Made by a program: the position numbers and the translations under genes
Shown: one piece after another, positions 23,561-32,400 of the stretch
Position numbering within the stretch: the stretch's first letter is position 1
Layout of the letters: every line of letters starts with the position of its first letter
Notes under the pieces: model-generated
Told to the model about the DNA's origin: nothing
Seen by the model: the letters and a program-made list of their open reading frames with translations, nothing else
Database searches by the model: none
Origin: CAMEON01 sp045645165
GTDB taxonomy: Bacteria; Bacillota; Clostridia; Oscillospirales; CAG-272
DNA: 43,781 bases
Reading direction: 5' to 3'
Assembly: GCA_045645165.1 (NCBI GenBank)
Contig: JAZRIF010000229.1
Location: forward strand, 1 to 43,781

Positions 23561-23726
23561 CTCCATTTGGGCAATATTTTCGGTAAGTTTAAAAAGTTTA
23601 TGTATGTAAATAATATTAACCAAATATCAACCGGAGGATGCTTGACGGCTATTGTAGTAACTTTGAGAGATAGCGTGAAGGGAGATTTCTTTTAAGAAAC
23701 CTCTTTTCCCGGAAAAGCAACTTCAA
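23561..23726 (-). other. Non-coding gap with terminator-like hairpins after the GH4 gene
   Basis: Two small stems lie just after the GH4 stop on the minus strand: CTTTTCC/GGAAAAG (23703-23717) and GAGGTTTCTT/AAGAAATCTC (23682-23703). Neither is followed by a proper U-run, so termination here is uncertain. The rest is AT-rich with nothing recognisable. Confidence 0.45.
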
Positions 23727-25052
23727 TTAACGGTATTCCGGCAGCCAATCCTTATGCGCCTCGAACAGATCGTCGCACATGGCTACAATATCGTCGATGG
23801 ACAGCTCGGAGGAAGTGTGAGGATCCAGCATGGCAGCCTGATAGACGGCCTCCTTCTTGCGGGTCACGGCGGCCTCGATGGTGAGGAGCTGAACGTTGAT
23901 GTTGGTCATGTTCATGGCGGCGCACTGGAGGGGCAGACGGCCTACGTGGGTGGGCTGAATACCGGCGTTGTCCACGAGACAGGGAACCTCGACGCAGGCC
24001 TCGGCGGGGAGGTTGTCAATGAGACCCTTGTTGATGACGTTACCGCCGATGCGGTAGGGAGTGTTGGTCACCATGGACTCCATAATATAGGAAGCGTATT
24101 CGTGGGTGCGGCTGTGAGAAATGTCACCGGCGAGATAGTGCTCCTTGGCATTCTTCCAGTTCGCGATCTGGTTGACACAACGGCGGGGGTACTCGTCCAG
24201 CGGAATGTTGTAGCGGTCGATGAGCTCGGGATACTTAGATTTAATGAAGAGATTGTTGTACTCGGCGTTGTGCTCCGAGGACTCGGTGCAGTAGTAGCCC
24301 AGACGGCGGATGTACTCGTAACGAACCAGATCGGTGTGGCCCTTGGGGTACTGCTCGAGAATCTCGATGGCGCGGCGATGCGCCTCGGGGAGCAGATCGT
24401 TGCCGTCGGCATCCTGCAGCTCCAGCAGCCATGCCATATGGTTGATGCCCGCGATCTTCTGCTCCAGGGGGCGCTTGACGTCGGTCATGCCCACGCCGTG
24501 CAGAAGGGAGTCGGCGCAGACCTGTACGCTGTGGCAGAGACCCACGGTGTTGATGGGGGTGTATCTCTGCATGTAGCCTGCCAGGGTGGCCATGGGGTTG
24601 GTGTAGTTCAGGAACCAGGCGTTGGGGCAGACCTGAGCCATATCGTCGGCGAAGTCCTGCAGAACGGGGATGGTACGCAGGGAACGGAAGATGCCACCGA
24701 TGCCGAGAGTGTCGGCGATGGTCTGACGGAGGCCGTACTTCTTGGGCACCTCAAAGTCAATGATGGTGCAGGGATCGTACAGACCCACCTGAATGGCGTC
24801 CACCACGAAATCAGCTCCGCGGAGGGCATCCTTGCGCTGGGGCACGCCCAGATACTTGGAGATCTTGGCGCGGTTGTTGTTGATGTTCTTGTTGAGCGCC
24901 GTGACCATGATGTAGGACTCTTCCAGTCTCTCGGCGTCGATGTCGTAGAGAGCGAACTCAAAATCGCGGAGCGCCTCACAGCACATGGAGTCGCCGATGA
25001 CGTTCTTGGCAAATACGGTGCTGCCCGCGCCCATAAATGTGATCTTTCCCAT
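23727..25052 (-). CDS. melA: Family 4 glycosidase, alpha-galactosidase type
   Basis: A 441-residue cytoplasmic GH4 enzyme. GH4 glycosidases use NAD+ and a divalent metal (Mn2+) and cleave by oxidation and elimination at C3/C2. The N-terminal Rossmann start is KITFMGAGSTVFAKNVIGD, with LNYTNPMA at 149-156. The metal residues are Cys173 in GLCHSVQ and His204 in GINHMAW. CHSVQ and the wording around it fit MelA-type alpha-galactosidases rather than 6-phospho-glucosidases. The start at 25052 has GAGG in front, while the open frame further up runs over the promoter. It is a single-gene unit; no galactoside transporter is adjacent, so substrate may enter by other carriers such as those of the large operon, which is speculative. 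Confidence 0.9.
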   Translation of the reverse strand: MGKITFMGAGSTVFAKNVIGDSMCCEALRDFEFALYDIDAERLEESYIMVTALNKNINNNRAKISKYLGVPQRKDALRGADFVVDAIQVGLYDPCTIIDFEVPKKYGLRQTIADTLGIGGIFRSLRTIPVLQDFADDMAQVCPNAWFLNYTNPMATLAGYMQRYTPINTVGLCHSVQVCADSLLHGVGMTDVKRPLEQKIAGINHMAWLLELQDADGNDLLPEAHRRAIEILEQYPKGHTDLVRYEYIRRLGYYCTESSEHNAEYNNLFIKSKYPELIDRYNIPLDEYPRRCVNQIANWKNAKEHYLAGDISHSRTHEYASYIMESMVTNTPYRIGGNVINKGLIDNLPAEACVEVPCLVDNAGIQPTHVGRLPLQCAAMNMTNINVQLLTIEAAVTRKKEAVYQAAMLDPHTSSELSIDDIVAMCDDLFEAHKDWLPEYR

Positions 25053-25100
25053 TTTCAGTACCTCACTCCCATGGAGTGATCCTTTCGTGAATGTGATTGT

Positions 25101-25129
25101 ATTATAACAAAGATTGATAGAATTGTCAA
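25101..25129 (-). promoter_or_regulatory. Promoter of the GH4 gene
   Basis: Perfect TTGACA (25124-25129), 17 bp, TATAAT (25101-25106) on the minus strand. Confidence 0.92.
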
Positions 25130-25159
25130 GCGGGTTTGGGGAGATTTTGGAGAGAAGAT

Positions 25160-25191
25160 ACAAAAAAGCCGAGCGAAAGGCTCGCTCGGCT
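25160..25191 (-). terminator. Terminator of the 217-residue unknown gene
   Basis: AGCCGAGCG and CGCTCGGCT pair around a 7-base loop (25167-25191) and are followed on the minus strand by TTTTTTG. Confidence 0.9.
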
Positions 25192-25200
25192 CGGGATGGT

Positions 25201-25854
25201 TCAGTAGTCGAAGGAAATAGGCTTCATTTCCCGCATCTCGGCTACGACGTTCTTGCGCGGTTTGACCGTGACCCGCTTGGCGCTGACTTGGATCTCTCCG
25301 AGGATCAGGAGGTCGTAGGTCTTGGGAAGATCGGCCTCGAAGAGCAGGTTGTCTTTCGTGTCGTAAACCCGCAGGAGAGGAAGGTAGTATCCGTCGTCCA
25401 GACAACGTAGGTAGACCGCCGCCCGTCTCGTGGTAGTCTGCTTCTGCTTGCGCAGGACGAGCATCTGTTCCCCTTGCTCCAGTGCCTCGGCTACCGAGCG
25501 GCGGACGAGGGCTTCGTCCGCGGGGGAGATGTGGATGAGGGCGGCTTCGATCAGGGACAGGATGGCGTCATAGGCTTGCGGCTGCTCCAGCTCGCTATAG
25601 AGGTCTTCGCTGACCTGTACGTCGTAATAGCGATACCACGGATGGTAGGGGTCGGGCGGGATCTTGGCAAGCCCCATGCCGCCCTCCACCTCGGAGGTGG
25701 TGAAGCTGAGGTAGAGATGATCGAAGTCCCCCAACGAATATCCGTTCTCACAAAGCTTCATGGCGATGCGGTGAAGGATGGCGTTATACTTTCTGTCGGG
25801 GAATTTGAGGTACGAGCGGTCTTTGAACAGGCGAATGTCTCGGATAGGCTTCAC
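25201..25854 (-). CDS. Cytoplasmic protein of unknown function
   Basis: A 217-residue protein with no signal peptide or membrane helix and no family I can name with confidence. The first 100 residues include RSYLKFPDRKYNAILHRIAMKLCENGYSLGDFDHLYLSFT and PPDPYHPWYRYYDVQVS, followed by a helical middle (ALVRRSVAEALEQGEQMLVLRKQKQ) and a beta-rich end (AAVYLRCLDDGYYLPLLRVYDTKDNLLFEADLP). The GTG at 25854 is preferred over one five codons upstream because GGAGG lies 8 bases before it. It is a single-gene unit with promoter and terminator of its own. Confidence 0.72.
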   Translation of the reverse strand: MKPIRDIRLFKDRSYLKFPDRKYNAILHRIAMKLCENGYSLGDFDHLYLSFTTSEVEGGMGLAKIPPDPYHPWYRYYDVQVSEDLYSELEQPQAYDAILSLIEAALIHISPADEALVRRSVAEALEQGEQMLVLRKQKQTTTRRAAVYLRCLDDGYYLPLLRVYDTKDNLLFEADLPKTYDLLILGEIQVSAKRVTVKPRKNVVAEMREMKPISFDY

Positions 25855-25881
25855 GGCGGTTACCTCCACGTTTGTTTTTTT

Positions 25882-25910
25882 ATTATAGCATAATATCGTC
25901 AGAAGCGCAA
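25882..25910 (-). promoter_or_regulatory. Promoter of the 217-residue unknown gene
   Basis: TTGCGC (25905-25910), 17 bp, TATAAT (25882-25887) on the minus strand. The -35 box and half of the spacer lie inside the hairpin described next. Confidence 0.72.
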
Positions 25911-25925
25911 GGCTTCTGACGATAT
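25893..25925 (-). terminator. Hairpin after the Na+/Ca2+ exchanger gene, overlapping the next promoter
   Basis: A perfect 14-bp stem (ATATCGTCAGAAGC and its complement, 5-base loop) starts 20 bases after the exchanger stop. It lacks a good U-run (TATTATGC follows), so it may act as a partial terminator or 3' stabiliser while embedding promoter DNA. Confidence 0.6.
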
Positions 25926-25944
25926 TTCTGCATTGGAAGTTCGG

Positions 25945-26964
25945 TTACTTGACCAGCGCCAGCACCGCGTCCCCGAAGAACACGGTCAGCACCATGTAGA
26001 CGGCGTACAGTCCCAGGAGCAGGACGCCCTGCCAGCGGGCGAACTTCTTGGTGATGAGAGTGGGGATGCAGGCCACCGCGCCGATGAGCAGGCAGGCGGG
26101 CATGTCCAGAATACCCACGGTGCCCACCACAGGGAGGGTGCCCCCCGAAATGACGGCGCAGACGGGGAGGATGAGGGTGAGATCAATGATGTTGGCGCCG
26201 ATGATGTTGCCGGCCGACAGGGAGGCCTGCTTCTTGACGATAGCGGTCAGAGTCGTGACCAGCTCGGGCAGGGAAGTACCGATGGCTACGATGGTGACCG
26301 AAATGACGCGATCGGAGACGCCGCACAGAGATGCCAGAGCCGAAGCGTTGTCTACCAGCAGATCCGCACCGAAGACGATGCCTGCCGCGCCTACGACGAA
26401 CTTGGCGATGTTGATGGCGATTTGCTTGCCCGTGGGCTTTTCGCGCCCGTTGCCTGCGGCGCCTGCCGCACGCTCGGCCTTGACCGTGACCACGGCTTCA
26501 CGGATGTTGTCGAACATAGCCACGGCGAAGATAACGAGCAGGATGATACTGCTTATAAGGCTGATGCCCTCGAACAGGAGAGAGAACACCACCACGGCGG
26601 TGGAGGCACCCAGCATGAGGAACATCTTGAGGAGGTAATCCTTGCGGCGGATGACGGTGGGCATAGCGATGAGGGCGATGGCGAAGATGAGACCCAGATT
26701 GGCGGTGACGCTGCCGACGGCGTTGCCGATGGCCATATCCACCAGCCCCAGATTCCCCGTGGCGCGAGCTTCAAAGGCAGCAAAGGCCGACACCAACAGC
26801 TCGGGAAGGGTGGTGGCAAAGCTGACGACCGTAGCACCTACGATGAGCTTGGGAATGCCGGACACCTCGGCGAACCAGGATGCGCCATCTACGAAAAAAT
26901 CGCCGCCCTTAACGATGAGGCCGATACCGACGGCCAGCAGGACAATGGCAATGAAAATGTCCAT
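25945..26964 (-). CDS. Calcium/sodium antiporter (YrbG family)
   Basis: A 339-residue inner-membrane exchanger of the CaCA superfamily, K+-independent type, which moves Ca2+ against Na+ or H+. Two inverted halves of five helices each carry the alpha-repeats: GATVVSFATTLPELLVSAFAA with GNAVGSVTANLGLI near residues 43-95, and VAIGTSLPELVTTLTAI with GNIIGANIIDLTLIL near 220-265. The central cytoplasmic loop (about 160-178) is short. The TTLPE and TSLPE glutamates are the expected cation ligands. One-gene unit with its own promoter. Confidence 0.94.
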   Translation of the reverse strand: MDIFIAIVLLAVGIGLIVKGGDFFVDGASWFAEVSGIPKLIVGATVVSFATTLPELLVSAFAAFEARATGNLGLVDMAIGNAVGSVTANLGLIFAIALIAMPTVIRRKDYLLKMFLMLGASTAVVVFSLLFEGISLISSIILLVIFAVAMFDNIREAVVTVKAERAAGAAGNGREKPTGKQIAINIAKFVVGAAGIVFGADLLVDNASALASLCGVSDRVISVTIVAIGTSLPELVTTLTAIVKKQASLSAGNIIGANIIDLTLILPVCAVISGGTLPVVGTVGILDMPACLLIGAVACIPTLITKKFARWQGVLLLGLYAVYMVLTVFFGDAVLALVK

Positions 26965-27012
26965 ATCAAACTCCTTATAAATAAGATAGGAAGGGATGCG
27001 CTGTTTGGGTAT

Positions 27013-27041
27013 ATTCTAACACGAAATTGCGCGATTGTCAA
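27013..27041 (-). promoter_or_regulatory. Promoter of the Na+/Ca2+ exchanger gene
   Basis: TTGACA (27036-27041), 17 bp, TAGAAT (27013-27018) on the minus strand. Confidence 0.85.
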
Positions 27042-27188
27042 CATGGATTTCCAAATCTGTATTTTTTCGTGGAAAAACCGCAGAAATGCGCTTATGAACG
27101 GCGCTCCCGAAACCTTATGCCGAATTTTGTCGGGATTTGCGCTTAACAGCTTGTTTAGAAATAAACAGAAAGTAGAAAAAATGGCGTT

Positions 27189-28469
27189 TTACACGATCTG
27201 GAAGATATAAAAACCCAGATAATCGGTTTCCGGCACGTTCCAAAGGATGGGATGATCCGGCCCTTGCTGGCGGGCCTCGATCTGCCGCAGGGACACTCCC
27301 GCGTCCTCGGCGGCGTTGTGGAGCATCTGCTTGAAGTAGGTGTCGGTCATGAAATGAGAGCAGGAACAGGTGGCCAGATACCCGCCTCTGGGCAACAGCC
27401 GCATGGCGGCGGCGTTGATCTCGCGGTAGCCTTTAATGGCGTTGCGGAGGGTGTCGCGGCTCTTGGTGAAGGCGGGAGGATCCAGAATGATGAAGTCATA
27501 AGGGCAACCCTTGCGCCCTGCCTCGGACAGCGCCTTGAGGTGGTCGAATACGTCCGCTTCCACGTATTCAATGATATCCGAAAGCCCGTTGGCATCCGCG
27601 TTTTTCTGCGCCATGGCCAGCGCATCGGCGGAAATGTCCACAGAGGTCACTTTTTTCGCCCCGCCTGCGGCGGCGTTGAGACCGAAGGAACCTGTGTGGG
27701 TGAAGCAATCCAGCACGGTCTTGCCCTCGGCGATCTGTCGGATGGCGCGGCGGTTGTACTTCTGATCCAGGAAAAAGCCGGTTTTCTGCCCATTGATGTA
27801 GTCTACAGTGTATCGAATGCCGTTCTCCGTGATGGTCGTCGTGCCAAAATCACGGTTTTCGGCGGCAGAGACAGCTCTTTCGTCGGATTCGGAACGCAGA
27901 TCCAATCCTTCCGCGGTGTAAAAACCTGTGTATTGCTCCATACCCTCCAGCTCACGAATGGCCACGTCGTTGCGGAGATACAGCGTGTGGATGGGGGCAT
28001 CGAATTCCTCCCGCAAAATACGTACAAGAGAGGAGAACAGGGGGTCTCGGACAAGCTCTGTGCCCAAGGAAAGCACTTGCGCCACAAGGACGTTTTCGAA
28101 TCTGTCCACGGTCAGGCCGGGGAACCCGTCGGCTTCTCCGAAGATAAGACGGCAGCACTTGAAATCGGTCTCGCCCATGACGGTGCGGCGGTAGGCTACG
28201 GCGTAGCGAAGGCGTCTTTCCCAAAACAGAGAATCAAAGCTGTCGTTGGCGTTGCGGGAGAGAATGCGGATGCGGATCTTGGAATGGCTATTGTAAAAGC
28301 CGGTACCGAGGTATTTATCCTTGGTGGAATAGACGTCCACGAGGCCGCCGTCGGCGGGGGAGGCGGTGAGGGAAGTGATCTCATCGGCATACACCCAAGG
28401 GTGGCCGCCGCGGAGGGCTTTCTCGCCCTTGACGGTGATGGAGGCGCGGGGATAGGTGCGTGTTTTCAT
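27189..28469 (-). CDS. Class I SAM-dependent rRNA methyltransferase (RlmI/RlmK-like)
   Basis: A 426-residue enzyme of COG1092. An N-terminal PUA RNA-binding domain (about 7-85, RASITVKGEKALRGGHPWVYADEI) is followed by an EEHEE-like middle domain (about 90-200). The catalytic domain has NGQKTGFFLDQKYNR, motif I VLDCFTHTGSFGLNAA, TSVDIS, FIILDPPAF (motif IV) and ATCSCSHFM with a conserved Cys. RlmI of E. coli makes m5C1962 in 23S rRNA; the assignment to that base is inferred. Its stop is followed by AT-rich DNA with no strong terminator. Confidence 0.92.
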   Translation of the reverse strand: MKTRTYPRASITVKGEKALRGGHPWVYADEITSLTASPADGGLVDVYSTKDKYLGTGFYNSHSKIRIRILSRNANDSFDSLFWERRLRYAVAYRRTVMGETDFKCCRLIFGEADGFPGLTVDRFENVLVAQVLSLGTELVRDPLFSSLVRILREEFDAPIHTLYLRNDVAIRELEGMEQYTGFYTAEGLDLRSESDERAVSAAENRDFGTTTITENGIRYTVDYINGQKTGFFLDQKYNRRAIRQIAEGKTVLDCFTHTGSFGLNAAAGGAKKVTSVDISADALAMAQKNADANGLSDIIEYVEADVFDHLKALSEAGRKGCPYDFIILDPPAFTKSRDTLRNAIKGYREINAAAMRLLPRGGYLATCSCSHFMTDTYFKQMLHNAAEDAGVSLRQIEARQQGPDHPILWNVPETDYLGFYIFQIV

Positions 28470-29013
28470 GGAATCGGATCCTTTCTATGGTTCAGCACGG
28501 CTGTTGTTTGTGGGTGAGGACAGTATAGCACATTTCATCGTGAAAAGCAAGAGGCGTGCGCAAAAAGTCGGAATTTGATCGTGATGCGCGAGAAAATAGA
28601 ACCGAACGGAGCTATCCGACGCGCGATTTTGAAAATTTGTGCAATTCGCGAGGGTGTAGAAAATCGAGGTCGAAATTTGTGCAATATGCACATAGTGTTC
28701 ATGTGACAACTTGTGCCAATAGCGTGTTCATTGTGCGAAAAGAGGGAGATTTCTTTGTGAAATGGGTAAATAAAAACGCACATTTGTGTAAACAATTTGA
28801 AACAAAAATTAAACTTTTTGTAACAATCGGGGAAAACGGCAAACATTTTTTACTTTTCGTTCAAATAGGCTCGGCGCTCATGCGTTCCCTTGACCGCGTG
28901 AAGGAGAGAAGAGGGGGCAAAGGAGGAATCATTAACAAATCGTGAACGCTTGAAAACGCCGTGAAAACGCCGATTTTGATGTCCCTTTTATATGTACGAA
29001 ACGAAACGCCCTC
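28470..29013. other. Non-coding region between the methyltransferase gene and the large operon
   Basis: No credible gene; the one open frame (28556-28945) has odd composition and no ribosome binding site. The DNA is AT-rich and dotted with TTTGTG/CACAAA words. AAATTTGTGCAAT occurs twice exactly 40 bp apart (28633-28645 and 28673-28685), with related ACATTTGTGT near 28780. These may be binding sites of a regulator acting on either flanking promoter. Confidence 0.5.
28522..28550 (-). promoter_or_regulatory. Promoter of the methyltransferase gene
   Basis: TTGCTT (28545-28550), 17 bp, TATACT (28522-28527) on the minus strand, 53 bp before the start codon. Confidence 0.72.
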
Positions 29014-29042
29014 TTGACTTTTTTGGGGTTTTGTGGTATCAT
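29014..29042 (+). promoter_or_regulatory. Promoter of the large transport operon
   Basis: TTGACT (29014-29019), 17 bp, TATCAT (29037-29042). The start codon is 390 bp further on, leaving a long leader. Confidence 0.78.
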
Positions 29043-29048
29043 AAACGG

Positions 29049-29410
29049 GTCAAATTAGGGTGTTATGCAACCGCTCCGCACGGATTTGACTCGGTGCGTA
29101 TCGCTTTGGAAACAGGGGTTCCCCGCTCCCGAAAAGGGTGACGGGAACGGGGAGTTCCTGTTTTCGGACGTGAGCACTGACTGAATTCTGCCTGTCCTGC
29201 CTCAGTATGTGTCTTGCTGTTTTCGGCTAAGAGCCCGTCAAACGGCCGTGCCCACCTCTGCACGGTGCGTTAGATGGTTGCCCGACTGCCGGGAAGGCCG
29301 ATACCGGCGGACGCGCAGGAGAGGTAAGGGGCGGTACTTCCGCATCAAGGTATGTTGACGGCAGCATCATACCCGCCTGCACGCGGTTTTTCCCGAGCCG
29401 CGAGCGAAAA
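29049..29410 (+). ncRNA. Long structured leader RNA, candidate cis-regulator
   Basis: The transcript from the promoter at 29014-29042 would carry about 360 nt of GC-rich, hairpin-dense sequence before the ribosome binding site. Visible stems are AAACAGG/CCTGTTT with inner CCCCG/CGGGG and TCCCG/CGGGA (29110-29163); CCGTGC/GCACGG (29246-29265); a junction closed by GCGT/ACGC with two small hairpins inside (29267-29314); GCGG/CCGC (29331-29343); GGTATG/CATACC (29349-29373); and CGCGG/CCGCG (29382-29402), 16 bases before AGGAGG. I matched it to no riboswitch, T-box or other known RNA class. The last stem could hide or expose the ribosome binding site by refolding. That it is a regulatory RNA is inference from structure and position. 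Confidence 0.5.
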
Positions 29411-29432
29411 TCCACACAGGAGGAAAAGTGTA

Positions 29433-32400
29433 ATGAGGGAAAAGAAATTCACTCGGATCGTGGCATTTCTGCTGTGTCTGACCATGCTTATGGGCAGCGC
29501 AGTCGTGTGCGCATCCGCTTCGGAACTTGATAATTCCGAAGACTCTATCACCGACGTTACGTTGGAGGAACTTCGTGAGCTTCTGAATGCGATCTCGTAT
29601 GAGGAATACTCCGAGAAATATGCCGACGTTCCCGTCGCTAAAGAAGCGATTGAAGTCCCCGTCAATGCGTATGTAACCGAGGACGATGGCTTCAAGGAGG
29701 AGAAAAAGGACGGCGTTGACGCCCTGTTTACTCCCCAGAACGGTTCGGTTTCCTGGACGGTCACCATCCCTGAGACCGCTAAGTATGCGATCAAGATCGA
29801 ATACTACCCCGACCAGGAGCGCTCCACTTCCATTGAGCGTATTCTGAAGATCAATGATAAGGTGCCCTTCGCAGAGGCTCGCTTCCTTACCCTTCCCAAG
29901 CGTTGGGTAAACAATTACGAGGATTTCGAGATCTCTGCTGATCTGGTCTCTAAGGCCAAAGAGGTGGGCTATGAAGTGATTGAAAAGGACGGCAAGTCTT
30001 ACATCACCTTCCCTGATTTCGTGACCGAAGCGATGGTTGAATTCGCTGAGGATTACGGTGTCCGCTTCTTCCAGCGCGACATCACCAATAACGAGATCCG
30101 CCCCACGACTTCGGACGTGCCTCGTTGGATGACCTATTATTTGAAGGATTCCAGCGGCTACTACACCGACAACTTCGAGTTCGTCCTGGAGAAGGGCGAA
30201 GCTAAGATCACCCTCGAAGGTCAGAATGAGCCCATGTCTATCAAGGCAATCACCCTGTACCCCCTTGAGAAGACTGCTTCTTACGCCGAATACGCTGAGA
30301 AGTACGCCGATAAGCCTGCCGGTCAGGATACCATCAAGATCGAGGCTGAGTTGGCGAACGTAATGTCCAACAAGACCATCTACCCCGTTGAGGACCGCTC
30401 TTGCGCCATCAACTCTCCCACGGATACCACCTGCTCGGTGCTGAATACCATCGGCGGTGAGAAGTGGGCTACCGCAGGCCAATGGGTGGAGTACCGCTTC
30501 AAGGTCTCTTCCTCGGGTATGTACGACATCGTGTCCCGCTTCCGTCAGGACGTGCTGGACGGTATGTCTACTTGCCGTTCCATGTACCTCTACAGCGAGG
30601 GCTTGGCAGAGGGCGCTGACGGTTACTACAACGGCGCTCCCTTCGAGGAGGCTCTCAAGCTGGCTTACGACTACAGCGCCGAGTGGCAGGTCACCCAACT
30701 GTCCGACGGTAAGGCCGATACAAACGGCGACGGTAAGGTCAATGATGACGACGAGTTGGCTACCTACCATGTGTACCTGGAAAAGGATGTTGTCTACACC
30801 ATTCGTTTCGAGGTCACTCTCGGTAAGATGGGCGACGTTGTCCGTCAGGTTGAGGCAATCCTGAATGCCATCAACAACGACTACCTGAACATCATCAAGC
30901 TGACCGGTATCACCCCTGATAGCTACCGTGACTACGGTTTCTCCCAGGTTATGCCCGATACCATGGTCGACATGGTCAGACAGTCCCGTAACCTCTTCAC
31001 CCTGGCTGATCAGCTCACTGCAATCGCCGGTGAGAAGTCCTCCAACGCCGCAACCCTGGAAAAGGTTGCCCGTCTGCTGGAGGATATGGGTACCGATGAT
31101 GACGAGGTAGCTAAGAACCTGGCTAACCTGAAGTCCTACATCGGTACGCTGGGTACCTTCCTGTCCGATGCACAGACTCAGCCTCTCCAGCTGGACTACA
31201 TCATGATCCAGCCTGCCGAGTCTAAGCTGCCCAAGGCAACCCCCAACTTCTTCCAGACTCTGCTGCACGAGATCATGGGCTTCTGGCAGTCCTTCTTCCG
31301 TGATTACAACAGCATGGGTGCTCTGGAGGAGACCGACGAGGGTGCAACCGAGGTCTGGCTGGCAACCGCCCGCGACCAGTCTCAGGTTATTCGTAACCTC
31401 GTTAACAATGACTTTACGCCCAACACCAATATCGCTATCGACCTGAAGCTGGTCGCCGGCGGTACCCTGCTTCCTTCCATTCTGGCAGGCTCCGGCCCCG
31501 ATGTTTACCTGGGCATGGGTCAGGGTGACGTAATTAACTACGCAATCCGTTCTGCTCTGCTGAACATCGAGACCTTCGATGATTTCGAAGAGTATACAAC
31601 CAACAACTTCAACGAAGCCGCTATGATCGTCCTGGGTATTGAGGATTGCGACGAGCAGATGCATTATTACGGTCTGCCCGAGGCTCAGTCCTTCCCCATG
31701 ATGTTCGTCCGTATCGATATTCTGGCAGACCTCGGCCTCGAGGTTCCCAAGACTTGGGATGACGTGATGGCTACCATTCCTACCCTGCAGGCTAATAACA
31801 TGCAGATCGGTCTGTCCACCGACTACAAGATCTTCCTGTATCAGCAGGGCGGCGACCTGTTTGCCGATGACGGTATGCGCATCAATCTGGACTCCAAGCT
31901 GGGTCTGAGCTCCTTCGAAAAGATGTGTAACCTGTTTACCGTGTACTCCTTCCCCTACCAGTACGATCCTGCAAACCGCTTCCGTACCGGTGAGATGCCC
32001 ATCCTGCTCGGTGACTACACCGGCGTTTACAACCAGCTGAAGGTCTTCGCAACCGAAATCAGCGGTAAGTGGGAGTTCATGCCTCTGCCCGGTGAAATCT
32101 TGGCTGACGGCTCGGTCAACAACGTGTCTATTTCCGGCGTATCCGCTTCCGTTATGGTTAAGGGCTGCGACAAGGCTGATAGCTCTTGGGAGTTCATGAA
32201 GTGGTACACCGGCGAGGATTGCCAGGTCAACTTCTCCAACGAGATGGTTGCTATCCTGGGTCCCTCCGCAAAGCAGGCCGTGGCTAACAAGAACGCGCTG
32301 TCCTCTCTGCCTTGGACTACCTCCGAGTACGAGCAGGTTCAGCTCCAGTTCAACAACCTTGGTTCCGTGCCTAACTACCCCGGTGCTTACATCATCGACC

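Noticed and set aside
28556..28945. Open frame of 129 codons before the large operon
   Set aside because: Very basic, low-complexity composition, no ribosome binding site, no hydrophobic or domain pattern, and it covers the repeat-rich AT DNA.
29320..29345. Resemblance of AAGGGGCGGTACTTCCGC to a T-box antiterminator
   Set aside because: The essential UGG bulge sequence of the T-box is missing, no specifier loop or terminator follows, and the downstream genes are not amino-acid related.
29433..29520. Lipobox at VVC in the giant binding protein
   Set aside because: Val at -1 does not fit the Gly/Ala/Ser requirement of signal peptidase II, and ASAS just after it is a better signal peptidase I site.
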